NCBI GenBank assembly: GCA_949358305.1 | Contig: OX442324.1 | Span: 4,534,001 to 4,594,000 of the forward strand | Source: Strigamia acuminata | Taxonomy: Eukaryota > Arthropoda > Chilopoda > Geophilomorpha > Linotaeniidae | Length of the DNA stretch: 60,000 nucleotides | Reading direction: 5' to 3' | Shown here: positions 21,229 through 33,171 of the stretch, piece by piece | How positions within the stretch are numbered: position 1 is the first letter of the stretch | Layout of the letters: each line of letters opens with the position of its first letter | Program-made: the position numbers and the translations under genes | Notes under the pieces: model-generated | Seen by the model: only the letters and a program-made list of their open reading frames with translations | Told to the model about the DNA's origin: nothing | The model's database searches: none

Positions 21229-21393
21229 CTTAATGCCTCTAATTAGTGGCAATCCTTCTTTTTCCAAGAGGTTAGGAGAGAATGCCACCACTATGCCTGT
21301 ATATCCATTATTTTCAAGGTCTATTTCAGTGGAAATTGAAATTGCAATTGCCAAAAATATGAAGTAGTAGAGACAAGTTGATTTCTGTTGCAT
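21229..21393 (-). CDS. CLCA gene A, exon 1 (signal peptide and N-terminus)
   Basis: The ATG at 21393 starts MQQKSTCLYYFIFLAIAIS, a signal peptide, followed by NNGYTGIVVAFSPNL, which matches the conserved CLCA N-terminal pattern NNGYxGIVVAxxP. The exon is 165 bp (55 codons) and ends at a strong donor AAG|GTAAGC in phase 0, which fits the phase-0 acceptor of exon 2 at 1615. An ATG two codons upstream is possible. No other CLCA exon lies between here and 1615, only the fold-back repeat structure, LINE and copia element, so I infer that this is the first exon of the gene at 1-1615 despite the distance. In units 2 and 3 this exon is cut off after about 15 codons (stubs at 34054-34101 and 48254-48301). 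Confidence 0.78.
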
Positions 21394-21399
21394 ATACAT

Positions 21400-21764
21400 T
21401 GCTGGAATGAAAATGTTGTATTGCTGGACATTGGTTGTTGAAGCATGTTGATAATTACCATGGATTTCCATGTCTAACAATTATTTCTGCTGGTAGTGGA
21501 TATTTGCTAGATGCTTATGCCAGGTAATTTGAACAGCGTTTAATTAACACGCAGTTTGATATCAATTTTATTTTTTATTTTTAGCAAAACTTCTACATGA
21601 AAATAATCTACCACTTTAGTACTTTAAGTGCACACTTTAATCAGCGTTTTACATTATAAAATATGGCTACAACAATGGCAATAATACTGGAGACAAAAAA
21701 TTTGTATGGATTGTCTCTTATGATCCAATGATATGGCTGTTAGCAGACATGTAATTTTTATACT
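21400..21764 (-). other. Gene B1 3' UTR and spacer to gene A
   Basis: Downstream of the B1 stop. AATAAA on the minus strand at about 21567-21572 (plus-strand TTTTATTTTTTATTTT) is a likely polyadenylation signal. The same spacer follows B2 and B3. No other gene is seen. Confidence 0.5.
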
Positions 21765-24700
21765 TCAAACTTGTGTAACTGAAATGACATTCTTTCCAGC
21801 TGCTTGAAGTTGTGCATGTTGCTTACGCCGTTTATCAATCTTGGCGTATAGTTCGTCTACAGGAGGTGCTTTCCCCATTTGTGGTCTTCTTTTAAAGTTT
21901 GAGTCAGAAGGTGCATTCGGCTTTGGATTGAATACGAGAGTAGTATACTGTACTGTATCATCGTTGGTATCACTTTCTAAGATAGTAGGAGGCCTGTAAG
22001 CTGGCAATTCATTGGCCAAGTCCCGTTCAAACTTATGGTTTTGGTTATTTTCTCCCATTTGTGCTTCTCTATTGGATTTTGATCTGAAGGATGTTTGTGG
22101 ATTGAAGGTGGACATAGGATTGACATTGATGTCATTCGATATGCTTTCTATGTCAGCAATGCTGCTTCTGTTTGATGCAGCGCGAATGACATCAGCACGA
22201 TTGTTAGGCATTGATGATGATGATAACTGGGGAATGAATTTTTTTGCAGTTGTGGGTTTCTTTTGTTTGCACTTGTACAACACAAACAATAAAACAGCAA
22301 TAGTTATGGCAATTAAAACACTACCGGCAGCTATGCCAATAATTTCAATTGTTGAAAGACATTGATTTTCGCCAACTATGGCCACTTCTGTTTGGTTTGT
22401 ATCTGCAATTAAAATGATGAAATATTCAGTAAAGCTAGCGCCAATAGCACTTATCAAGCAATTCCCGGTGCAATTTGAACCGGTGTAGGAAATTTACCGG
22501 TAACAATGATGTCCATTAAATGGGACGAAACGTTAACGAAAGATTTTAGGCCAAGCAAGCCGCGATCTGTGGGACAACTTTCTTGAGGACCCAACCTTGC
22601 ATTTGCACCGGTTTACATGAGAGACTTTGCACGTGTCCAATTAGTTAAATACTAATTGATTACCTTTATTGGATGTGCTTGAAACATCAATTTCACTACT
22701 TAGATCTGTGCTCAAAGTGGTATTTTGGTTTTCGCTTTCCGTTATGTTTATGCTTTCCGTTAGGTTTATGCTTTCAATGTGGTGTGTAACAGTAGACGGG
22801 AGCTCACCCAATTCAGTTGTAAGCATTGATGTGATTTCCTCAACAGTGCTGGTTGTTGGCAGTTCTGGCATGTAGACGGTAACTATGTTAGATATCTCTC
22901 CGGCATTGTTGTCATTGTCAGTTGACCGTAGACCACAGTGATGCAGAATGCCACGAGAAGTTACTCGCCATTGACCTATCTCAATTTTCCCAGATTCTTG
23001 TGGCTTTATGGGCAGTTCTTCACCAGTATTTTTGATCAGCACGTGTGATGCATTGGGTGAACAACTTAAAAAATATGCTTTTGCTGAAATAATATTTTAC
23101 CTTATGAAAAAGTGATTATAGATTTTGAATTATTTGGGAAAATATACCTGAATTATGATCCGAATCACCTCCTGGAGCTGTCCACTGAAATGATACAATG
23201 CCATTGGAGATTTCCAATTCATCCATTTTCTTCAAGTGTAAATCCCCAATTCTGTTTGGATGGATATGTTTCATTTCAATTGGTGGTAGAACGAAATAGC
23301 CCAAATCTTTTAGTGTATATACATAAAAAAAGAATTTAGTTTTCTTCCTACTGTGTGAAATACTATGTAATTACTAATTACCAGTTTGTAGAATCGTGTC
23401 TCCAGCACTGTCAGTAGCAATTATGCTAATGAAATGCACTCCAGTTGTCATGTTGGGGTAAATTAAGTATCGACTGAAAATTCCATCACCTGCTTTGACA
23501 TCTGGATCTGAAAGGACGTTTTTGATTATTACAAAGCAATTAAACTAATGTAGTAGGACAATAATTTAGTATAATCTGTCTGGACCGGTCGTTGTACCAA
23601 CCGGACAGCTGTGTAGTCCAGACAGGTTTGCAACTCATATTACCTCCATTTCCATTATCTCTTAACTCGAATTGGTGTTCTTCTCCATCTGGTGAGACCA
23701 CTTTAGCCTGAATTGATAGGTTTCCTGAGTAGTAAGCATACAAGACACTTGGCAAGAACATACCGGTACTCTAAAATTCCAAAGGGAAAAGAAAGAAGTG
23801 ACAGAAGATTTTTTTAAATTTTTTTGTTTTCTCACAACTGGAATTTAAATTCCGTATACCTTTGATTTTTCTAGTTGACCAGCAAAGGCTGTGAAATTAT
23901 CCACGGACCAAATGGAAGTTTGATGTTTTTCAAGATAAGTATCTTTAATTTCCCACGAGAATTCAACTCGGTCATTTTGAGCCGAGTCACTTCTCCACTT
24001 GAATGATGTTGTCAAATTATTATGATAACCGATAAAATGCGGTTTGTTGTTGATGGTTATCATTCGCTCTGATTTGGATGTGTCACAATAGAACGTCTTG
24101 AAATGAATGACTGCATTTTTTATTGGAATCTTGAATTCGCCTTTTCCGCCCGTTATAGTTTTTATCTTAATTGTTTTCGGTTGTAAATAGTCTTTGATGA
24201 AACGGTTAAAATATTCCACAATCGCATCTTCCAATGCGTATTTGCTGTCTGCGCTGCATTCGTGTAGGGATAAGGGAAGTGGTATGTTGAACCAGAGACT
24301 GTTCAGTTGGTATTCCAGAAATATTTTCATAGAGTCGTAAGGAAAATCTGGTTTGCTGCCGTTAAGTGACCACGTAAGAAGAAGAAATGTGAGCCGATTG
24401 GCTAGAAGAGATGTTTCAAGCATTTGGAAATTCAGATTCAGAGCAGAAGCATCTGCCATTAATATTAAGTGTTTTGTGTGGGTGGGTTTTTCTTCCAGCA
24501 TCTATTGAAAAGGAAATACGAATTGTGGTCAAATATCATTGGTAAATGGTACGAGAATTACCTCTATTGCTTTGGTAATTCCATTTTCAATGCTTATTGT
24601 TTTTGTGGTGTTTTTATCAATCAAATTACGTAGAATATATTGGAATTTAGCATTTATAGTTTGAGTGATTGGAATTGTTTCCACTTGTGCACTGGCTTTG

Positions 24701-26051
24701 ACAATACCTAAGCTTGCATTCTCTGGTAACAAATTGATAAAATGGAGCAATGTGTACCACAGTAGAGAGTCCTGTGCATCTGGTGAACACAACAGTGGGT
24801 CGATTACAATGAGAATGGACATTGGATTTTTTTTGATGTAATTCACAGTTGGTTTGACACTAAATAAAAAAATAAAAAAATAAATGCATTTTGTAAGTCT
24901 TGAAAGTGTATAAAAACTAACTGATTACCTATTGATGGTGGTTGATTCATTTTTGGATAATATTAAAAAATCTTGATTTTGTGAAATAATCTGCCATGCA
25001 CTTTTCCTTTTGCATAGTGCGTTGTGTCTTGTAGGTGCTTGGGAGTTGTGCAAGTTATCACCAGAATCGGTGCAGAATACATTTGCCTTTAATCAATTAT
25101 TGTTGTTAGTAATTTTCTCTGTGTGTTTGATATGGGAGTTACAAAAAATATTTTTTTTTTTTAGTTTCTTACATTTTCTGCTGAATTGTCCATTATAGAT
25201 GAATGAAAGGATGAGGCAGTTTGAGTCAAAGTTTCATTCAAGTCTTCAGAACAGTTGGAAACCCCAGTTTCACAATTACTGCAAATTAAGAATAATATTT
25301 TAATGTTGAATTAATTTTATTGCGAAATGCACCTTGGAGATAATGGGTCATGTGATGCACATCCTGTTTTTTTGTCTATTCCATCTGCATCCGCGTAAGT
25401 GCCTGGAAACACTGCAGACATGTTGCCAGTTTCTTCAAAAATTCCATATCTTAGCTTAGCCCATTCTTGAATAAACTTTCTGACTGAAATAAAAAAATGT
25501 AACAAAATAATTGGTCTGAAATCAATTTTTCTTTATTTACCAAGAACGCTATCTTTGGTGTCGTTCCACTTTTTGATACTTTCAATCGTGAGATAAATAA
25601 AATTGCCTGTTTCTCCACAACTTCTGGGTTGTTGTGTGTACGGTATGTTTTGATTTTGAAACAACTCATTTGTCTTGTCAATTTGTATGTCGGCAATTCC
25701 AACATAAGATGACCATGACGACGCTGGCACAGGCCAAGAATTTGGCACCACGATTGTGATGGTTTTGAAAAATGTGTGATTAAATGTTGCAATGTATAAC
25801 TGTTCACTTGCTCGAGTAAAAAATGCCTTCAGATAAAAAAAAATATATATATATATATAAACAAAAGCGATTTAAACTCATTTCGAACGAATTACTTGTA
25901 TGAGTTGAATGGTGTCTTCCGAATGCTGCACTTGTTGTGACAGACTTACGACTATGTTTTCGTATCCTCCGTCAGACGAAATATAAATTCTAGATGAGAA
26001 CGCATTTGGTAAAAGCAACCACAATACGAACAATTTGTGTTTTCCCAACAT
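21765..26051 (-). CDS. CLCA-like membrane protein B1 (12 exons, 1088 aa)
   Basis: Exons, all GT-AG and in phase: 25896-26051, 25541-25826, 25333-25483, 25173-25278, 24929-25086, 24562-24859, 23860-24501, 23644-23770, 23382-23507, 23148-23306, 22664-23083, 21765-22402. A signal peptide (MLGKHKLFVLWLLLPNAFSS) leads into a CLCA N-terminal domain, but the zinc motif is QEWAKLRYGIFEE (Q153, K157 replace both His). The VWA domain has IVIDPLLCS (D306) instead of DxSxS. DGIFSRYL and WTAPGGDSDHNS are standard CLCA beta/Fn3 signatures. A Thr/Ser-rich stalk, a membrane span at about 896-919 and a tail of about 170 aa follow. The tail contains VQYTTL, an ITIM-like pattern. I infer a non-catalytic surface receptor or adhesion protein; a channel-regulator role is not supported by these residues. 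Confidence 0.9.
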
Positions 26052-26314
26052 GATCGCTTCTTTTCGTTCGAGAAATTTAAATATTTGCCAGCCCGTTAAA
26101 CTACCATTTTTCTTTATCACATACCATAATGTACGATAAGGATTTTTAGCTTTTTTATCGTGTTTTATCGGTGTTGCTTTGGAAAATATCTCATTTTATG
26201 ATAGCGCATAGCTGTGAATATAGATTCTAATTCATGATAGTAAAGACGTGTTATTTATTTATTGTTAAAATTTAGACATGTACATCACTGTCATCATATA
26301 TAGCGTCTTCAGTG
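26052..26314 (-). other. Spacer between B1 and C1
   Basis: The B1 5' flank (AAATATTTAAAT about 40 bp before the ATG is TATA-like) and the former 3' end of C1. Minus-strand AATAAATAAATAAC at about 26251-26264 is probably the original C polyadenylation signal, now separated from the gene by the MITE. Confidence 0.45.
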
Positions 26315-26681
26315 CAGAGATGAACATTGCGTACCCGTACCCGGTACCCGCGGTAACGGGTAACGGGTAGCGGGTACGTCTCGGGTACGTCTTTTTAGTC
26401 GTGTATGTGTATATTTAAAATGTGCCCCACAATACGAATTATCACAACACGAACATGCAGTCGTCGTCCTCCTCCTCGTCGTCGCCCAAGCCAAAGTTGC
26501 ATGACGTGAATGTTTTCAAGGCCAGCATGACGTAATTGTGATCAGATATGGGTACGGGTAGGGTAGGGTGTGTATGGGTACGGGTACGGTTAGGGTACGG
26601 GTACGGGTAAGAAATTTTAATGGGGGACGGGGGGTAACGGGCGGTTAACGGGTAGAGTTTTTACGCCAATGTTCATCTCTG
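26315..26681. mobile_element. hAT-type MITE in the last exon of C1
   Basis: 367 bp with inverted ends CAGAGATGAACATTG / CAATGTTCATCTCTG and the 8-bp target duplication CTTCAGTG at 26307-26314 and 26682-26689, both typical of hAT elements. The interior is rich in GGGTACGGGTA/GGTAACGGGT steps. There is no transposase. Identical copies sit at the same place in C2 and C3, so it inserted before the unit was duplicated. Confidence 0.92.
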
Positions 26682-29600
26682 CTTCAGTGTCTATCTTCTT
26701 GTTAAGAATGTCATAACAAATTGGTTCGTTGTCTTGGCAATCTGGTTCGACTACATCATACGTTTGTTCAGTTTGATTGTCATTTCCAACTTGCAACTGT
26801 AAAGCAACTGTGGGTTTGGTTGCATTTCTTGCAGCTTGGTTTTTGTTGTTACTAATCTTATAATAAATTGGTTCGTTGTCTTGGCAATCTGGTTTGACTA
26901 CATCATACGTTTGTTCAGTTTGATTGTCACTTCCAACTTGCAACTGTAAAGCAACTGTGGGTTTGGTTGCATTTTTTGCAGCTTGGTTTTGTTGTAACAT
27001 AGCAGCAAAAGCCTTTGCAACTGTACTGTTGTCACGTGAGGTGGTGGGTGTAGTAGTGTATTTGTTAGGTGAAGTTTCACAGGTTAATTCTACAGGTGAG
27101 GTAATTCTGCTGGATGAATCTGGTGTGAAGGCTGGGCTGCATGCTTTTGCTAATTTGTTGATCTTCTTGTTCATTAATAACCAAGCAATACTATTAAGCA
27201 GCAATAGAATAAGAAGTACACCTACAATGCTTCCAATGAAGGCAGCTGTTGAGATTGTACTCTGACCTGGAATAAAGTATAGAGAACTGTAGTGAAAAAT
27301 ACTAAAGTAGTTGGACAAATTAGGCAATGACCTTCATTGGCACCTTTTGTAGTTTGATTGTGAGTTGTAGCTTTGGTTGAAGTTTGAATTAGATCACTTC
27401 CAGTAGTATTAGTAATAGCTGGCAGCTCTGGCATGTAGACGGTTATAACATTTGACATTTCACTTGTATTGTTATCAATGTCAGATGCCCATATGCCACA
27501 ATGATATAATGTATTAGAAGGAATATACCAATGCCAAATCTCAACTTTGCCAGATTGTTTAGGCTTTAGGTCAATTTTTATACCAGTATTTTTTTCCAAA
27601 GGAGTTAACACATATGCACAATTTAAAAAATAAGCATATGCTGTAAACAAGACAAAATATATGATGTTAATTAAGTTTTTAGGGTTATTTGGGGAAATTT
27701 ATACCTGAATTATGATCAAAATCACCTCCAGGAGCTGTCCACTGAAATGATACAATACCATTTGCAATGTCTATTTCTTGTAAGTGGAAATCTGCAATCC
27801 AGCTTGGAGGCATTTTATTCAATTCAATTGATTGTAAAATGAAACTTCCCAAATCTTGCATTAATAATTAAAGTCTTAAATTGTAAGCATATTAATTGAT
27901 TGGTACTATACTACCTCTTTGTAGTATGAGTTCTTGAGACTTGTCAGTGACAATTATGCTAATAAAATGCACTCCAGTTGCCATGTTGGGATATATTAAG
28001 TATCTGCTGAAAATTCCATCTCCTGCTTTGACATCTGGGTCTGAAAAGAAGTAAGTTCTTTGATTTATACAAACAAATACAATGTAGTAGGATAATAAGT
28101 TGTACCTCCATTTCCATTATCTTTCAATTCAATTAATTGATGATTTCCACTTGGTGTGACCACTTTTGCTTTAATTAACAAGTTTCCTGAGTAGTAACAA
28201 TATAAAATATTTGGTATGGAAGCATTCTGTATGTAAACAAAGATTTCTTTTAGTTGTAGTATTCTGAATTCTAGTACTTATTCTTCAACTTTTGAATTTT
28301 CCAGTTGACCGGCTAACAAGATTGAATTGTTCACAGACCACAGGGAGGTTTGGACTTGAATAGGAATACCACTAAATGTCCACTCAAACACATTGAAAGT
28401 ATTTTGAAATGAGAGGTTGTTCCACATGTATGAATTTGTGTAGGACATTTTATCAGAATTTAAATCATTATATTCTTTCTTGTTGATGGATAATGTCTTC
28501 ATGTTTTGGAATGAGTTGGGGTCACAATGGAATGTCTTAAATTCAATGATTGCATTTCTTACTGGAGTCAGGAAAAAGTCTTTTTCACCTTTGATGGTTT
28601 TAATCTGTAGTCAAAAAGCTGCTGGAATAATTAGTTTTTCTAGAAATAGTAAGTTATTTTACCTTAATAGTTTTTGGTTCTAAATCGCCAGTGCTGAATC
28701 GATTAAAATATTCCACAAATGCATCATCTATCAAGTATCTCCATGCTAGCTGGCACTGATCAATGGATGAAGGAATTGGAATATTGAACCAGAGACTATT
28801 CTTTTGGTGATCAATAAATATTTCCATGAAGTTATAATCCAAAGACAGTTGGCTGGGAGCCCAGGTCATAAGAAAAAATGTAAGCAAGTTGTTTTGAAGG
28901 TGGTTTTCAATGTCTTTTATTGAAACAGGATTGAAGTTCAATCCATTGGCTATTAATATCAAGTGTTTTGTGTGATTAGGTTTTTCTTGCAATATCTGTG
29001 GTGAAAAGAAAGGGAAAAAAAATAGGTTTAAAAATTATGCTCATATTTTTTTGGGTGTTGGAATATTTGCAGAATTTTACATGTACAATACCTGTGTGGC
29101 TTTGGCAAGTCCAGCTGTCAAATTTGTTGGGTCTGTTACTACACTTGTAACTAATTTTGTTAAATAATGTATGAATTCATTCTGTTCATTCATAGGTGTT
29201 GTGTTTCTAATATAGGGCATTGTTTCAATTTGTGTGTTGGCCTTTACAAAGTCTACGCTTGCATGTTCAGGCAACAATATAATAAATTGGAGTAATGTCA
29301 GCAACAGTAGAGAATTCTGTTAAGAAATCATGTTAGATAAATTCTTTGGTTATTGATAACTTATTAAGAATAACCTCTGCTTTTTGTGAGCATAAAGTTG
29401 GATCTATAACAATGACTATCGCCATTATTGGCGCCTTTTTTTCAATTTTCAGTTGTAGTTTTAATCTGAAAGGAAATATTGAAACTATTTTTTAATTTGT
29501 GGGAGATTTATAAAAATGTGAATGAATTGTTACAAGTTTGTAGTCTGTCTTGGAGTGCTGGAAATTGAGAAGTCTGAACTGTCTGAAATCTGCCATACGG

Positions 29601-30380
29601 GATTTCTCTTGCATCCAGTATTATATTTTGTTGATGTTTGGAAATTGGATGGAAACATTGTTTCTTCAAATATCCCATACCTCAGCTTGGCCCATTCTTG
29701 AATAAACTTTTTTACTGCAGTTAAAAAGCAAGAAAAATTCTCAATAAACAGTGAATAAATGTGAAATTAATTTTTTTTCATTTACCAAGAACATTGATTT
29801 TGGTATAATTCCAGTTGCTGATGTATTCAGCTGTTAGATACATAAAATTTCCTTCCTTCCCACAACTCCTGGGTTGTTGTGTGTAAGGTATGTTTTGATT
29901 TTGAAACAATTCATTTGTGTTGGCAATTATGATGTCATCAATTTGAGATGTTACTGACACAGGCACTAACACTGGCCATGAATTTGGTATAACAATGGTA
30001 ATAGACTTGAAATATGTCCTATTAAATGTTGCAATAAATAATTGTTCACTGGCTTCAGTAAGAAATTCCTTCAAATAAAATGTAGACATTTAAAAAAAAA
30101 ATAATTAGCTATGATAATATTACTGATTGCCAAAATTACTGAGCTAAGAATTTTTTACCCATTTAAAGCTGTAATTTTGACTCTTGTAGCATTATCTATA
30201 CCACTATTGATAGAGATACATTACTTTTATGGTGTGTAGGGCGGCTTCTGAGTAATTAATAGTTCGTGACAAGGTCACAACAATGTTTGTAAAACCTCCA
30301 TCAGACTCCAATTGGATGTTTGATGAATGCGTGTGTTTTAAGAGTAAACTTAACACGAACAAAAATGGTTGGGTTTTCAT
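26617..30380 (-). CDS. CLCA-like membrane protein C1 (12 exons, 979 aa)
   Basis: Exons in phase: 30225-30380, 29786-30068, 29534-29714, 29375-29465, 29092-29316, 28663-28995, 28290-28604, 28106-28226, 27915-28040, 27705-27854, 27332-27640, 26617-27266. Signal peptide MKTQPFLFVLSLLLKHTHSS; the zinc motif is lost (QEWAKLRYGIFEE, Q152, K156); the VWA site is VIDPTLCS (D228). Exon 3 runs straight from the protease motif into CKRNPVWQISDSSDF, so the cysteine-rich segment of A and B is missing. The VWA is split by an extra intron relative to B. Membrane span about 770-795. The tail carries a tandem repeat of about 44 aa (NATKPTVALQLQVG and YDVV), an ITIM-like ICYDIL, and 21 final residues encoded by the MITE, ending RPLPPVPH. 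The donor of exon 7 (AAAA|GTTGAA) is weak. Confidence 0.88.
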
Positions 30381-30659
30381 TCTTGGGTAGTTTTTTTTTC
30401 ATCTAGATAATAAAAGCGTACAATATTAAAAGTATAAATTAATTTATTTTTTATCTTATCTGTTATAACACAGATTATTAACCTAAATATGATTGTAACT
30501 AGGCAGTCAATAAGCAACCAATTACACACAAGTAAATTGAAAATTGACCAATGAGAAATTGTTTGAAATTTGAAATTCTGCATAGGATGATTGTGATTGG
30601 ATTGTAATTTTAATTGTAATTCAATGATGTACAGGACACAGGTAGCACAATTTTGAGAA
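30381..30659. other. C1 upstream region
   Basis: AT-rich 5' flank of C1, the same in all three units. No coding signal. It probably holds the C promoter; I cannot assign a TATA box with confidence. Confidence 0.35.
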
Positions 30660-31705
30660 ATTGTGAGAGATTGTGAGAGATCGTGAGAGATTTTGAGAGA
30701 TTTTGAAAGATATTTGAGAGATTTTGAGAAATATTAAGAGATTTTGAGAAATATTAAGAGATTTTGAGAAATATTAAGAGATTTTGAGAAATATTAAGAG
30801 ATTTTGAGAAATATTAAGAGATTTTGAGAAATATTAAGAGATTTTGAGAAATATTAAGAGATTTTGAGAAATATTAAGAGATTTTGAGAAATATTAAGAG
30901 ATTTTGAGAAATATTAAGAGATTTTGAGAAATATTAAGAGATTTTGAGAAATATTAAGAGATTTTGAGAAATATTAAGAGATTTTGAGAAATATTAAGAG
31001 ATTTTGAGAAATATTAAGAGATTTTGAGAAATATCAAGAGATTTTGAGAAATATCAAGAGATTTTGAGAAATATCAAGAGATTTTGAGAAATATTAAGAG
31101 ATTTTGAGAAATATTAAGAGATTTTGAGAAATATTAAGAGATTTTGAGAAATATTTAGAGATTTTGAGAAATATTAAGAGATTTTGAGAAATATTAAGAG
31201 ATTTTGAGAAATATTAAGAGATTTTGAGAAATATTAAGAGATTTTGAGAAATATTAAGAGATTTTGAGAAATATTAAGAGATTTTGAGAAATATTAAGAG
31301 ATTTTGAGAAATATTAAGAGATTTTGAGAAATATTAAGAGATTTTGAGAAATATTAAGAGATTTTGAGAAATATTAAGAGATTTTGAGAAATATTAAGAG
31401 ATTTTGAGAAATATTAAGAGATTTTGAGAAATATCAAGAGATTTTGAGAAATATCAAGAGATTTTGAGAAATATCAAGAGATTTTGAGAAATATCAAGAG
31501 ATTTTGAGAAATATTAAGAGATTTTGAGAAATATTAAGAGATTTTGAGAAATATTAAGAGATTTTGAGAAATATTTAGAGATTTTGAGAAATATTAAGAG
31601 ATTTTGAGAAATATTAAGAGATTTTGAGAAATATTAAGAGATTTTGAGAAATATTAAGAGATTTTGAGAAATATTAAGAGATTTTGAGAAATATTAAGAC
31701 ATTTT
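30660..31705. repeat. 20-bp minisatellite between C1 and D1
   Basis: About 49 near-perfect copies of AGATTTTGAGAAATATTAAG, preceded by a few degenerate GAGAGATTGTGA units. Variants are grouped: runs of 3-4 ATATCAAG units (from about 31031 and 31431) are followed some units later by a single ATATTTAG unit (about 31154 and 31574, 420 bp apart), so a higher-order repeat of about 20-21 units exists. Confidence 0.96.
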
Positions 31706-31807
31706 GATAAATTTCTCTAGCAATTCACCCAATATTTTAAAAGTATTGCTTTTATTGAAAATTCATTTTTAATACAAAAAAAAAATGTCAAGAAAAATTA
31801 CTGCGGT

Positions 31808-32758
31808 TTAGTGGGCAGATTCCCTCTGCATTGCACTTTCATCAATTTCACTGTAAACTGGTTGAACGTCATCACAAGTTGTTGTTTGAAAACTGTCCAC
31901 AGAACCAGTTGGTGATGGTATTTGGACCTTAGTTTCTGTATTTCCTGGTTTGTCTGCAATTTTTGGCATCACCGAAGCGAGTGCATAAACAGCTGCTTTT
32001 TTATCCCGGGGAATCAGTGCCAAAACAGACTCTCTGATTTGATTGTCATTGCTGGAACGTTGAAGTAATGAAGTTTACCTGTTCTAATGTTGGATTGTTA
32101 AGTATGGAAGTTGTTGACGATGTGTTGTTATTTCGAGTAAATTCCAGATAGAGAACGAACAGTGCAGTCAACCTCTGTTGGTTACAGAGAAAATTCATTA
32201 GAATTAGACCCAAATTTTAGATTCTAGTTCAGTTGTGTCATAATTATTGGTGTTTTTTATTATGAATGAACTTACTGGAACGTGTAGTCATGAGGTTTTT
32301 CTAAACATCCTGTCGCTGTTAATGTTTTGTGGTGGTAATAAAATGGCGGATAGAGGTTATCGTTAGCATAGCCACATTCGTCGAACACGCCATATTGATA
32401 GTACGCCCATTCTCTAACAAACTTTTTAGCTGGTGGATACAAAATGTCGTGAGATTATTCATTTGGAAAGAGGAGTAGTTAACGAACCGTTTCTTGCGGA
32501 TAGGACGAAATCTGGCGAAAGGTGAATGCTTAAACCTTTTTGACCACAGCCGCCATGTTGTTTGGTGTATGGTGCTTTTTGCCGAGATGAGGATCCAATT
32601 TTAATGTCAGCTTCTTCGAAAGTTTCGTGTGTGGTTTGTCTAAATTGGGAGAAGAGAGTTTGGTTCCATGATGCTGGTACTAGTATTGTAATGTCTTTGA
32701 AGTAGACATATTGTTTGCTAGGAATGAAAAGTTGTTGAGATGCTGCTGTGAGAAGAGT
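31808..32758 (-). pseudogene. CLCA-like gene D1, internally deleted and 5' truncated
   Basis: Exon-like pieces: 32488-32758 (KDITILVPASWNQ, APYTKQHGGCGQKG), 32276-32429 (REWAYYQYGVFDECGY, another degenerate zinc motif) and 32079-32172 (start of a VWA-like segment). A tail exon, 31808 to about 32050, ends PVYSEIDESAMQRESAH. No signal-peptide exon is seen upstream. I could not join the last two pieces in phase: reading through 32079 reaches a stop within about 50 bp. The tail exon breaks at ATGACAATCAAATC, where D3 at the right edge continues with different sequence. So D1 has probably lost its VWA, Fn3 and membrane exons. AATAAA at about 31751-31756 fits its 3' end. Confidence 0.65.
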
Positions 32759-32949
32759 CTAGTAAATATAAATTGTTCGATTATTGCGTTTTAACAATTA
32801 AGTATGAGGAGGAGATAAAGGGCAATTTTGCAGTGTGAGAATGTTTTTAAAAGTTTAAAAACTCAACGGTTGTTTGATAAAAAGTTGAGATAGAACAAAA
32901 ATAAAAGTTTGATTGATGTGAATTTACTGACAATTTTTTTTTAATTTAT

Positions 32950-33150
32950 CAAGGTTTTTGAAATTTGTTGTAAAGTTTTCAAGATTTGTTGAAAACTTTT
33001 AAGATTTGTTGAAAATTTTCAAGATTAGTTGAAAGTTTTCAAGATTAGTTGAAAGTTTTCAAGATTTGTTGAAAATTTTCAAGATTAGTTGAAAGTTTTC
33101 AAGATTAGTTGAAAGTTTTCAAGATTTGTTGAAGATTTTCAAGATTACAA
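32950..33150. repeat. Second 20-bp minisatellite (CAAGATTAGTTGAAAGTTTT)
   Basis: About nine imperfect 20-bp units alternating CAAGATTTGTTGAAAATTTT and CAAGATTAGTTGAAAGTTTT. It lies exactly between truncated D1 and truncated A2, and so marks their junction. The copy in unit 2 is at 47160-47345. Confidence 0.85.
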
Positions 33151-33171
33151 GTAGTTGAAAAATTTTAAAGA

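Noticed and set aside
22012-22365. Plus-strand frame of 117 codons, repeated in the other units
   Set aside because: Antisense shadow of B exon 12.
26309-26494. 61-codon frame MAWATTRRRTT... on the minus strand
   Set aside because: It lies within the hAT MITE and has no similarity or gene context.
26315-26681. Telomere-like GGGTACGGGTA tract
   Set aside because: It lies inside a MITE with defined ends and a target duplication, and the unit is irregular.
26924-27265. Plus-strand frame of 113 codons, repeated in the other units
   Set aside because: Antisense shadow of C exon 12.
30720-31700. CRISPR array
   Set aside because: The 20-bp units are contiguous with no spacers, and the context is eukaryotic.
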